Origin: an uncultured Synechococcus sp. | GTDB lineage: Bacteria > Cyanobacteriota > Cyanobacteriia > PCC-6307 > Cyanobiaceae | Assembly (NCBI GenBank): GCA_937975655.1 | Contig: CALJTZ010000075.1 | Span: forward strand, 1 to 12,267 | DNA length: 12,267 nt | Direction: 5' to 3' | Shown: in pieces, positions 1 through 6,644 of the stretch | How positions within the stretch are numbered: the first letter of the stretch is position 1 | How the letters are laid out: each line of letters starts with the position of its first letter | Notes under the pieces: model-generated | The model's input: the letters and a program-made list of their open reading frames with translations, nothing else | The model's database searches: none | Told to the model about the DNA's origin: nothing | Translations under genes and position numbers: made by a program

Positions 1-105
1 CCAGGATTTGGCTTGTTGGAGCATGGCAATGGAGGGAGGTTTCAGTGGGGGCACAATGCGCTGACACGCATCCTAACGCCACCCCCACGCCATCGGAAAG
101 CCTTC

Positions 106-366
106 ATGACCCAGGACAAATTGCTGACCGCCAATTTCATCGGGCCGGCGGGTTACATCTCGCTGGAAGACGGCGAGGCGCTGCGGGCGACCGTCAGCAT
201 CGGCGTGGCCTTCCACCAGACGGCCCACTCGCTGGACGAGGTGCTCTCGCGCGCCGACACCCGCCTCTACGAGGCCAAGCAGGCCGGGCGGGCCTGCGCG
301 GTGGTGTTCAACGAGCAGATGCACCAGCGCCTGACCCGGCGCATCGAGCTCGAGAACGGCCTGCAC
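106..366 (+). pseudogene. GGDEF (diguanylate cyclase) domain fragment, probably from a GGDEF-EAL protein
   Basis: The translation from about base 160 to 366 matches the last third of a GGDEF domain. It has a TVSIGVA strand, then a segment of the form LxRADTRLYEAKQAGR, the usual terminal helix of diguanylate cyclases. It then reads RRIELENGL, which in GGDEF-EAL proteins begins the EAL phosphodiesterase part. The N-terminal two thirds, including the GG(D/E)EF active-site loop, are absent. The frame runs into unrelated sequence and stops at 550-552. The residues before the fragment (from the ATG at 106) are not GGDEF-like, so that ATG is probably not a true start. I read this as a dead remnant of a cyclic-di-GMP enzyme. 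The domain match is seen in the sequence; the EAL partner is inferred. Confidence 0.7.
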
Positions 367-850
367 CCACAGGCGCAACGAGGGGGGCAGACGCCCCTGC
401 TCGTAGCGCGTCAGAGCTTCCAGCAGCACCGGGGTGTTGACCCACTGGGGCGAGCGCGGAGCCATCGGAGCCAGGCATCTGGGCCGCAGTGTGCGCGCTG
501 GACAAGTAGCCGGCAAGGGGTTGGCCCGCCTGCAGGTGGTCTTCAGCTTTGAGCCCCTTTGCGACCAAGCCAGAGCAGCTCGCGCCCCCTCTCTTCACTC
601 TCCACGGCATGGAGATGGGAGACGAGGGCATACAGATCACTACCAGCGAGTTCGCCATTCGCCTGCCATTTCATGGCACGGGGTTCTGGACGGCGAACGG
701 AATGAACCACTGAGCGGCGCTGAATTTGAAAGTTCGACGACCCTACGGAAGCAGCGCTTCAAAAACAGGACACCAAGACACAGAACGGCAGAAGAGTTCC
801 TTAAGTTCCGCAAATCTGTGGCCAATCAGTAGGCCAGGGACAGGAAATCT
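367..850. other. Decayed or non-coding region
   Basis: There is no convincing intact gene in this 484-bp stretch. Open frames exist on both strands, but none has a recognisable product, consistent codon use or a ribosome binding site. Two short peptides look less random: a minus-strand frame over about 367-465 beginning MAPRSPQWVNTPVLLEALTR, and a plus-strand frame 609-713 of 34 codons containing ITTSEFAIRLPFHGTGFW. I do not recognise either. Bases 715-830 look less GC-rich than the rest of the window. The stretch is best read as gene remnants beyond the 3' end of the DUF1517 gene. Confidence 0.5.
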
Positions 851-1825
851 TCAGAGATGCTTGAGATCGGGATAGGCCGTGAGCAGCTCCTCGGTGCTCA
901 GCACGTCACCGGCGCCCTCCGGCTGCCAGATCACCTCGAGGGCCAGCAGATCGTTGGAGGGCACCGAGCCGATCACCCGCAGGGCCTCGCGCAGCTCTTC
1001 TGAACCCGTGAGGGGCTTGAGCGCAAGCCGGCTGCGGCTGGCCACCAGCACGGTCACGGCGATGAAATCACTGGTGGCATCGGCGGCACCCGCAGCCGTG
1101 GGGCCCTCGCTGAGGCGCTTGCCAGCCACGTTGCTGGTCACCTCACTGCGCAGCTTGCTGCGCTCGGTCATGGAGAGGCGATTGAAGGTGGCTTCGGCCG
1201 CGTTGAAGGGCACCTGCCCCACCTCGGCATTGGCGTACACCCAGAGATCGGGATGGCGCAGCAGCGCCAGGGTGGTGTCCTGAAGAACCCTCTGCAGGCC
1301 CGCATTGGTACTGGTGTCGGCACTGGCGGCGAGGCCACGCAGATCAGCCTGCAGCTCCTTGGCAGAGGCCAGCAGCCCCACCTGCAACTGGGCGATGGCC
1401 ACGGGGCCATCGGGGCGGTATCCCGCCAGCTCGCCACCATCGCCGCGGGAGGGAAGGGCCGTGCCACCACCGCGCAGGGCATTCACCAGCAGCCCCACCA
1501 CCGCCATCAGGATCAGGAAGCCAAACAGGCCGCCACCACCACCAAAGAAGAAGGGAACGATGAAGGGAAAGCCGATACCACCTCCGCCGTAACCGCGCTG
1601 CACGCCACCGCCATAACCACCGCCGTAGTTGCCGCGGTAGCTGCCACCACCGCCCCCATAGCTGCGGGGCATGGAGGGAGCTGAGCGGAAACTGCCGCCG
1701 CCGATGCGGCCGCCACTGGCCGCAAACGTGGGCTTGGGAATGGCCAGGAGCACCGCGAGCACAGCGGGGACCATCAGCGCACTGCAAACGCGGCGCAGCA
1801 GCTGGGACGGACGGTTGGAGAGCAA
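851..1825 (-). CDS. DUF1517 family membrane-associated protein
   Basis: This is a DUF1517 protein, a family of unknown function found in cyanobacteria and plastid-bearing plants. From the TTG start, residues 1-36 form a signal-peptide-like segment: Arg-rich n-region, hydrophobic core around 18-30, and a TFAAS cleavage-like end. Residues 38-84 are Gly/Tyr/Arg-rich, with repeated YGGG units. Residues 85-117 are a hydrophobic stretch with one or two membrane passes (FPFIVPFFF, then LFGFLILMAVVGLLVNAL). The remaining ~200 residues are the soluble DUF1517 domain, with segments such as QVGLLASAKELQADL and ALLRHPDLWVYANAE. No ATG suits the full signal peptide, so I chose TTG at 1825; ATG at 1774 would shorten it by 17 residues. 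It follows thiS by about 29 bp and is probably in the ribF-thiE-thiS transcript. The family call is firm, the start uncertain and the function unknown. Confidence 0.85.
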   Translation of the reverse strand: MLSNRPSQLLRRVCSALMVPAVLAVLLAIPKPTFAASGGRIGGGSFRSAPSMPRSYGGGGGSYRGNYGGGYGGGVQRGYGGGGIGFPFIVPFFFGGGGGLFGFLILMAVVGLLVNALRGGGTALPSRGDGGELAGYRPDGPVAIAQLQVGLLASAKELQADLRGLAASADTSTNAGLQRVLQDTTLALLRHPDLWVYANAEVGQVPFNAAEATFNRLSMTERSKLRSEVTSNVAGKRLSEGPTAAGAADATSDFIAVTVLVASRSRLALKPLTGSEELREALRVIGSVPSNDLLALEVIWQPEGAGDVLSTEELLTAYPDLKHL

Positions 1826-1854
1826 GGCCGCAGCCCAATCAGTTGGGGAGAAAT

Positions 1855-2070
1855 CTAGGAACCGCCCCCAACGATGGTGACCACCTCGATCCCATCGGCT
1901 TCCCGTACCGGTTGCTGCGGCCAGCGATGCCGCGGCAGGATCTCGCCGTTGAACTCCACCACCACCAGCTGGGGCCTGTAACCGAGGTGCTCCAACACGG
2001 CCTGCAGGGTCAACCCCGCCGGGCAGCGGGCGTCTTCGCCATTGAGGCGCAGGGTGATGGTGTCGCTCAT
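1855..2070 (-). CDS. thiS: Sulfur carrier protein ThiS
   Basis: ThiS is a small ubiquitin-like protein. In the known pathway it carries sulfur as a C-terminal thiocarboxylate to thiazole synthase ThiG, after adenylation by a ThiF-type enzyme. This 71-residue protein has the expected beta-grasp pattern: it opens SDTITLRLNGE, has a hydrophobic LQAVLEHLGY helix, then VVVEFNGEILPRHRW, and ends in EVVTIVGGGS. Its ATG overlaps the thiE stop codon by 4 bp, so translation is probably coupled. The C-terminus is GGGS rather than a bare Gly-Gly, so at least one residue lies beyond the usual reactive Gly-Gly. Family identity follows from length, fold pattern and the thiE context. thiG and thiF-like genes are not in this window. 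Confidence 0.93.
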   Translation of the reverse strand: MSDTITLRLNGEDARCPAGLTLQAVLEHLGYRPQLVVVEFNGEILPRHRWPQQPVREADGIEVVTIVGGGS

Positions 2071-3176
2071 GAACTGGTGCTGGCGGCGCGGTCGTCCAGC
2101 AGCTGCAGCAGCTCGCGGGTGGCCGCCGCGGGATCCTGGGCCTCGGTGATGGCCCGCACCACCGCCACCCGCTGGGCCCCGGTGGCCTGAACGGCCGCCA
2201 GGTTGGCCGCCTCGATACCACCGATGGCAAAGAAGGGAATCGGGCTGTGCGCCACCGCCTGCTCCACATAGGCCAGCCCCACGGGGTCCCGGCCGGGTTT
2301 GGTGGGCGTGGCATTCACCGGGCCCACGCCCACGTAGTCGCAGCCATCGGCGATCGCCTGCTGCAGCTGGCTAAGGGCATGGGTGCTGCGGCCGATCAAA
2401 CGGTCGGGGCCCAGCAGGCGCCGAGCGATGGCGGGCGGCAGATCGCCCTGGCCCAGGTGAACGCCATCGGCGTCCACCGCCAGGGCGAGATCAATTCGAT
2501 CGTTCACGAGAAACAGGGCCCCATGGCGGGCGCAGAGCTGGCGCAGAGCCCGGGCCTGCTGCAGGCGCACGACATCGGTGAGGGGCACGCCATCGGCCAT
2601 GCAGCTGCCCTCCTTGGCGCGGTATTGCACCAGCCGCAGCCCGACCTCCAGAGCAGCGGCCACAACCTCCTCCAGCTGGGGGGACGGACTGGTGATCAGG
2701 TAGAGGTGACAGTGCTGCAACAGCTGCCGGCGCCAGCCACCGCCGCCGCCGGCCCGCAACAGATCCACCTCGAGGTCGTAGAGGGCGTACCGGATCGCCG
2801 CCGCCTCGGCCGCCAGCGGGGCATCGAGCCCCCGGCCAAATTCCTCCAGCACCCGCAGGGCCTCCTGCACCCGGCCGCAATTGGCTGCCACCACCTGGGC
2901 TGCGCCACTGCGCTCGGCCTGGGCGGGATGGGCCATGCCGGCGGCAGCGTCGGTGGCGGTGTGACGCGCCTGCTTGTAGGCCTCGCGATGGAGCAGCCCC
3001 AGGCGCTGGCGCAGGTCCTTGGTGCGAACCACCAGATCGGCGCGATCCAGGCCAAACCGGCACCAGTCCTCAATCACCCGCAGCCCCTCCCGGGCGCGGT
3101 CGAGGTTGGCATCGAGCAGACGCTGCACCGCCTGCAGATCCTCGGCGGGCAACGCGGTGGTGGGCGGGATGGTCAT
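2067..3176 (-). CDS. thiE: Thiamine-phosphate synthase with N-terminal ThiD2-like domain
   Basis: ThiE joins hydroxymethylpyrimidine diphosphate to thiazole phosphate to give thiamine phosphate. In this 369-residue protein the first ~140 residues match the ThiD2-type domain, with LDANLDRAREGLRVIED at 21-37 and GRVQEALRVLEEFGR at 101-115. ThiD2 is known as a monofunctional HMP-phosphate kinase domain often fused to ThiE. The ThiE barrel runs from about 155: HLYLITS at 157-163, QYRAK at 184-188, ND at 225-226, DGVHLGQ at 237-243, GPVNATPTK at 285-293, IGGI at 318-321 and VAVVRAI at 337-343, covering the diphosphate and Mg-binding sites. I chose the ATG at 3176; the longer alternative starts at a TTG (3212). 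Neither has a clear Shine-Dalgarno sequence. It lies 83 bp behind ribF and overlaps thiS. The kinase role is inferred from family knowledge. Confidence 0.95.
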   Translation of the reverse strand: MTIPPTTALPAEDLQAVQRLLDANLDRAREGLRVIEDWCRFGLDRADLVVRTKDLRQRLGLLHREAYKQARHTATDAAAGMAHPAQAERSGAAQVVAANCGRVQEALRVLEEFGRGLDAPLAAEAAAIRYALYDLEVDLLRAGGGGGWRRQLLQHCHLYLITSPSPQLEEVVAAALEVGLRLVQYRAKEGSCMADGVPLTDVVRLQQARALRQLCARHGALFLVNDRIDLALAVDADGVHLGQGDLPPAIARRLLGPDRLIGRSTHALSQLQQAIADGCDYVGVGPVNATPTKPGRDPVGLAYVEQAVAHSPIPFFAIGGIEAANLAAVQATGAQRVAVVRAITEAQDPAAATRELLQLLDDRAASTSS

Positions 3177-3244
3177 GTGCTGCGTAGGGTGAGGCCGCAC
3201 ATCAGGGGCCAATGGGGATGGAGCAGGGCGGAGCGGACAGCCCG

Positions 3245-3334
3245 ATGCTGGTGCTGATTTCAGGGATTCTGCTGCTGGGCGGCATCGCCGCCTTCATCAG
3301 CTGGGGCCTCACCAACGCCTACCCCGCAGGCTGA
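3245..3334 (+). CDS. Small single-pass membrane peptide, antisense to the ribF 3' end
   Basis: This is a 29-codon frame from ATG to TGA. It encodes an almost entirely hydrophobic helix (LVLISGILLLGGIAAFI) followed by SWGLTNAYPAG. The size and composition resemble small thylakoid subunits such as Psb or Pet peptides, but I do not recognise it as any named one. A GGAG lies at 3230-3233, 11 bases before the ATG. Longer in-frame starts exist at 3218 (38 residues; AGGGG at 3204-3208, 9 bases upstream) and 3212. The gene is divergent from thiE. Bases 3260-3334 overlap ribF on the other strand, and that part of ribF encodes a 25-residue tail beyond the usual end of the RibF family. This suggests the small frame is the conserved one. 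It is too short for routine gene callers. Function unknown; existence inferred. Confidence 0.55.
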   Translation: MLVLISGILLLGGIAAFISWGLTNAYPAG

Positions 3335-4264
3335 GGCCAGGAGCGCCTCCGCCTGGGCCGCATCGGCGGCAATCTGGCCACACAGGGCCTCCAGGTTGGG
3401 AAATTTTTGCTGCCGGCGCAGCAGGGCCACCGGCTCCACCAGCAGCTGGGCCCCCTCCAGCTCCAGCTGTTGGCCCAGCAGATGCACCTCCACGGCCGAG
3501 GGGGCCGTGGGGTCCACGGTGGGCTGGGGCCCGAGGTTCATCACAGCCGCCAGAGGCGCCCCGCCATTCACCCGGGCCCAGGCGGCGTAAACGCCCTCGA
3601 GCGGCAGGATCTTGCGGCCATCCACCTGCAGGTTGGCGGTGGGCCAGCCCAGCTCGCGTCCCAGCCCACGGCCACGCACCACACGCCCGCCAAAGCGGTA
3701 GGGGCGATCCAGGAGGCGGGCGGCTTCCGCCAGGTTGCCGGCGGCCAGGGCCCGGCGAATGCGGCTGCTGCTCACCCGCTCCTCGCCGTCCCAGAGCATC
3801 GGCACCACCACCACCTCCAGGCCATGGCGCGCACCGATGGCCGCCAGGGCGGCGGTGTCGCCACTGCGGCCGGCGCCAAAGCGGAAGTTCTCCCCCACGG
3901 CCACCAGCCGGGCTTGCAATTGGTGCACCAGCACCTGCTCCACAAAGGCCTCAGGGCTGAGGGTGGCCAGCTGAGGGGTGAAGGGCACCAGCACCAGCTG
4001 CTGAATGCCGAGGGGCTCGAGCAGATGCAGCTTCTCCCCCGGCAGATCGAGGCGCAGGCGGGTATCGCCGAACAGCACCTCGCGGGGGTGGGGCCAGAAA
4101 CTCACCACCGTGGGCACCAGGCCGGCAGCGGCGGCAGGGCCAGCGATGGCGGCAATCACCCGGCGGTGGCCCTGGTGCAGGCCATCGAAGCTGCCCAGGG
4201 CAATCGCCGTGGGGCGCTCGGCCTCTTCGGGGCTGCGCAGAGCAATCGCGGAGCGCAGGGGCAT
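3260..4264 (-). CDS. ribF: Bifunctional riboflavin kinase / FAD synthetase RibF
   Basis: RibF phosphorylates riboflavin to FMN and then adenylylates FMN to FAD. The 334-residue protein has the N-terminal nucleotidyltransferase domain, with GSFDGLHQGH at 24-33, ENFRFG at 125-130 and SSSRIRRAL at 165-173. The C-terminal flavokinase domain has GRGLGRELGWPTANL at 198-212, NLGPQPT at 243-249 and VEVHLL at 258-263. I chose the ATG at 4264, which leaves a normal short leader before the first strand. An upstream ATG at 4321 would add 19 atypical residues and run through an inverted repeat. Residues 310-334 (ASACG...QQQNP) extend past the usual family end and lie opposite a small membrane-peptide frame. 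ribF leads the minus-strand cluster with thiE and thiS and diverges from the DUF3611 gene. Confidence 0.96.
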   Translation of the reverse strand: MPLRSAIALRSPEEAERPTAIALGSFDGLHQGHRRVIAAIAGPAAAAGLVPTVVSFWPHPREVLFGDTRLRLDLPGEKLHLLEPLGIQQLVLVPFTPQLATLSPEAFVEQVLVHQLQARLVAVGENFRFGAGRSGDTAALAAIGARHGLEVVVVPMLWDGEERVSSSRIRRALAAGNLAEAARLLDRPYRFGGRVVRGRGLGRELGWPTANLQVDGRKILPLEGVYAAWARVNGGAPLAAVMNLGPQPTVDPTAPSAVEVHLLGQQLELEGAQLLVEPVALLRRQQKFPNLEALCGQIAADAAQAEALLASACGVGVGEAPADEGGDAAQQQNP

Positions 4265-4284
4265 CACAGAAGGGAACTCTCCGA

Positions 4285-4330
4285 AAACCTGCCGTGGCCC
4301 TCGCCTTTGGCATCCTCCCATGGCAGGTTT
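4285..4330. repeat. 13-bp inverted repeat in the ribF/DUF3611 divergent promoter region
   Basis: The arm AAACCTGCCGTGG at 4285-4297 pairs with CCATGGCAGGTTT at 4318-4330. Twelve of thirteen positions are complementary, and the thirteenth is a G-T pair. The spacer is 20 bp. The repeat sits between the divergent starts of ribF (4264) and the DUF3611 gene (4366). It could be an operator shared by both genes, or a hairpin in the leader RNA of either one. Confidence 0.6.
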
Positions 4331-4365
4331 GGGCGACGCTCCGCTCCACCCCCGCCGCCTGCCCC

Positions 4366-4938
4366 ATGGCCGACCGCCTCGACCTGCAGCTGATCTCTGC
4401 CGCCCTGCGGCGGGTGGGCTGGATTCGCCTCTGGGCCCAGGTGGTGCTGGCGGTGGTGGTGATGGGGGTGCTGCTGTTCAACAACATCGGAGGCCAGATC
4501 GCCGCCCGGGCCGACAAGGCCCTGGGGCTGGGCCCCGGCCTCTCCCTCACCACCCTGGCCTTCTTCGTGCTGCTGTGGTCGATTTGGCAGAGCGGCCTGC
4601 TGGTGCGCTGCGGCCGGGCTTTGGCCAGCCCCGTGCGCCCCAGCAAGGGGGAAACGGCACGGCTGATCAAGCGCAGCATCCTGGCCGACCTGGTGGGCAT
4701 CACTTTCGCGGTGGTGGGGTATCAGTCCCTGGCGGGCAGCCTGTTTGTGCAGGCCTCGATGCAGGCGGGCTTCGCCTTCGGTGGTGCCATGACCACCCCG
4801 GGCGGCCGCATCACCAACTACCCGATCACCTCGCTCGAGATGCTCTCGGTGCTGAGCAACACCCAGGTGGTGTTCGCCCACCTGATCGGCCTGTGGATCA
4901 GCCTGTGGCTGCTGCAACGGGTATACCGCTCGGCCTGA
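4366..4938 (+). CDS. DUF3611 family membrane protein (TIC21/PIC1-like)
   Basis: This is a 190-residue integral membrane protein of the DUF3611 family. The family includes the chloroplast inner-envelope protein TIC21/PIC1, which has been proposed to act in iron uptake or protein import, and its cyanobacterial homologues. Four hydrophobic segments are visible: about 22-44 (RLWAQVVLAVVVMGVLLFNN), 61-82 (LTTLAFFVLLWSIWQSGLLV), 107-128 (LADLVGITFAVVGYQSLAG) and 162-185 (VVFAHLIGLWISLWLLQRVY). A conserved-looking loop TTPGGRITNYPITSLEML precedes the last. I chose the ATG at 4366 (MADRLDLQLI); a GTG at 4294 would extend it into the inverted repeat. It converges on surE with one base between the stops, so there is no room for a separate terminator. 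The family call is from memory of the sequence pattern. Transport of iron is only a hypothesis here. Confidence 0.85.
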   Translation: MADRLDLQLISAALRRVGWIRLWAQVVLAVVVMGVLLFNNIGGQIAARADKALGLGPGLSLTTLAFFVLLWSIWQSGLLVRCGRALASPVRPSKGETARLIKRSILADLVGITFAVVGYQSLAGSLFVQASMQAGFAFGGAMTTPGGRITNYPITSLEMLSVLSNTQVVFAHLIGLWISLWLLQRVYRSA

Positions 4939-4939
4939 T

Positions 4940-5719
4940 TCACTCGAGGGCGGGCAGATCCGACGGGTTGCCGCGCCAAAACAATTCCGGCTGCAAGGGG
5001 GTGAGCGCCACACCTCCACCATTCACGTGGGCCACATCCGTGGGCCAGGCCTCGGGCCCCGCTACCGCCGCCTCGAGATCGTTCACCACTTCGCCGGCAA
5101 GCCAGTAATAGGTGCGGCCGCGGGGATCCACCCGCTGGTCGAACTGATCGGTGTAGCGGCGCACCGCCTTGCGGCACCAGCGCACGGGGCCGAGCTGCTC
5201 AGCCGGCAAGGGCGGCACATTGAGGTTGAGCAGCATCCCCTCGGGCCAGCCCCGCTGCAGCAGGCGCTCGGCCACATCCAGGGCCAGGGTGGCGGCCGGC
5301 TGGAAATGGCGCCACTGGAAATCGGCACTGCTCACCGCCAGGGCATGCAGGCCCTCGATCGTGCCCTCCATGGCGGCACTCACCGTGCCGGAGTAGAGCA
5401 CATCGGTGCCGAGGTTGGGGCCATGGTTGATGCCCGAGAGCACCAGGTCGGGCCATTCATCCAGCAGGGCGAACAGGGCCAGCTTCACGCAATCGCTGGG
5501 GGTGCCGCTGCAGGCCCAGGCCTTCACGCCATCGGCAAACAATTCATCGGCCCGCTCTGCCCTGAGGGGGGTCTGGAGGGTGAGGCCATGGCCTGTGGCG
5601 GAGCGCTCCTGATCCGGACACACCACGGTCACCTGATGGCCGCGCCGTGCCGCCTCCGCCGCCAGGGTGCGAATGCCATCGGCGAACACGCCGTCGTCGT
5701 TGCTGATCAGGATCCGCAA
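4940..5719 (-). CDS. surE: 5'-nucleotidase SurE
   Basis: SurE is a metal-dependent nucleoside monophosphate phosphatase of the cytoplasm. The 259-residue protein opens with RILISNDDG, giving the metal-binding pair Asp8-Asp9. It continues with CPDQERSATGHGLTL (Ser40 metal ligand), CSGTPSDCV and LSGINHGPNLGTDVLYSGT (Asn98 ligand), the full active-site set of the family. The only usable start is TTG at 5719: in the same frame a stop codon lies eight codons upstream, and no ATG or GTG occurs between. No clear Shine-Dalgarno sequence is seen. It converges on the DUF3611 gene and diverges from the LuxR-type regulator across a 131-bp gap. Confidence 0.95.
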   Translation of the reverse strand: MRILISNDDGVFADGIRTLAAEAARRGHQVTVVCPDQERSATGHGLTLQTPLRAERADELFADGVKAWACSGTPSDCVKLALFALLDEWPDLVLSGINHGPNLGTDVLYSGTVSAAMEGTIEGLHALAVSSADFQWRHFQPAATLALDVAERLLQRGWPEGMLLNLNVPPLPAEQLGPVRWCRKAVRRYTDQFDQRVDPRGRTYYWLAGEVVNDLEAAVAGPEAWPTDVAHVNGGGVALTPLQPELFWRGNPSDLPALE

Positions 5720-5850
5720 GGGCTGATGCCAAGTAAGAAGAGGCTAGAAGCGTCCCAGCCTCCAGAATCCGAGCAGAGCACGCCCAGGCAGTAGCTGAGT
5801 ACCGGCAGAGACCCTTAGCTTGCTGGTAGTGAGAAGCATTCAACCCGTCG

Positions 5851-6588
5851 TTGTCGATCGCCGCCACCCCCTTCACAACGGAACATTCGAGCGTCACCTC
5901 TGGAACGGATCTCCGCCAGATGCTGATCGCCAATCAGCCGCTCGTGGCCGGCAGCGGCAGCAAGCTTGAAGCCTTCCTGATCACCGAAACCCACCACCTC
6001 CGGCACACCCCCAACTTCCAGGGCACGGGGATCAATGGCAAAGAAGTCCTGGATCTGGTGCGCCAGTGCACGCAATCAGCTCTGCTGTTTCTGGTGGACA
6101 GCATTGCCGCCGATGGTGGAGAGGCGCTTCTGCATCAGCTTCGCCAGGAGAAGCACCCGCCGCTGGTGCTGTATGTGAGCGGCACCCGACGCTGGCAATC
6201 GCGCGAGCAGCTTGATCTTTTTCCAGCCCACGCGCTGCTTTCGGTGGATTCGGTGGGCAGCGGACGGTTCAATGCTGCCCTCGCAACAATGCTCGGGGGC
6301 AGCCGTTATGTGGACGAGCTGCTTCTGCAGCAGGCCTCTCAACCCATCGATGCCACCTCCAAGCTCAGCAGTCGGGAACTGGAGGTGACCCTTGGCGTAA
6401 CCCAGGGACTCACCAATCGCGACATCAGCCTGCAGCTCTATATCGCCGAAAGCACAGTGAGGGACTACGTGAGTTCAGCGCTGAAGAAGCTATCCCTCAA
6501 CAACAGAGCTGCCCTGGCCGCCTGGGCGACACAGCACGGCCTCCACCCAGCGACCACGACAGTTGTCGGGCCGAAACACGACAGATGA
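5851..6588 (+). CDS. Orphan LuxR/NarL-type response regulator with atypical receiver
   Basis: The C-terminal part (171-226) is a clear LuxR/GerE helix-turn-helix: LSSRELEVTLGVTQGLTNRDISLQLYIAESTVRDYVSSALKKLSL read as its successive helices. Residues 21-160 look like a divergent receiver domain. LLFLVDSIAADGGEAL at 78-93 supplies a possible phosphoacceptor Asp83, but the usual N-terminal acidic pair is missing, since that strand reads AFLITETHHL. I recognise the type as a cyanobacterial transcription factor but not a named gene. The start is uncertain. TTG at 5851 keeps the DLRQ segment that seems part of the receiver; ATG at 5920 would give 222 residues. Neither has a good ribosome binding site. 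No histidine kinase gene is nearby. The coding sequence looks less GC-rich than surE or pheS. Confidence 0.85.
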   Translation: MSIAATPFTTEHSSVTSGTDLRQMLIANQPLVAGSGSKLEAFLITETHHLRHTPNFQGTGINGKEVLDLVRQCTQSALLFLVDSIAADGGEALLHQLRQEKHPPLVLYVSGTRRWQSREQLDLFPAHALLSVDSVGSGRFNAALATMLGGSRYVDELLLQQASQPIDATSKLSSRELEVTLGVTQGLTNRDISLQLYIAESTVRDYVSSALKKLSLNNRAALAAWATQHGLHPATTTVVGPKHDR

Positions 6589-6626
6589 CGGATCGACCTC
6601 CCAAGAAGCCCTGCATAGGGTGAAGC

Positions 6627-6643
6627 AGTTCACGGGAGTTCAC
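6627..6643 (+). promoter_or_regulatory. Tandem AGTTCAC heptamer overlapping the ribosome binding site
   Basis: AGTTCAC occurs at 6627-6633 and again at 6637-6643, a period of exactly 10 bp. The spacer and second copy contain GGGAG (6634-6638), a good Shine-Dalgarno sequence six bases before the ATG at 6645. A direct repeat with one helical turn of spacing next to a regulator gene could be a protein-binding site. It may also be chance. Confidence 0.4.
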
Positions 6644-6644
6644 C

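Noticed and set aside
434..832. A 132-codon plus-strand frame across the decayed region
   Set aside because: The translation is rich in His/Arg, has no domain-like pattern, and changes character along its length. It crosses what look like remnants in other frames.
1826..2314. N-terminal extension of the DUF1517 frame back to 2314
   Set aside because: This part overlaps thiS and the end of thiE in another frame and reads as Pro/Arg-rich noise. The gene begins at the signal peptide near 1825.
3177..3244. A TPP riboswitch before thiE, as expected for thiamine genes
   Set aside because: The gap before the thiE ATG is too short and lacks the conserved CUGAGA and related TPP core segments. None is seen in front of ribF or thiS either.
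5793..5820. Stem AGCTGAG / CTTAGCT before the LuxR-type regulator
   Set aside because: The 7-bp stem needs a G-T pair, has a 14-nt loop and no T tract. It is within what chance would give in a 131-bp gap.
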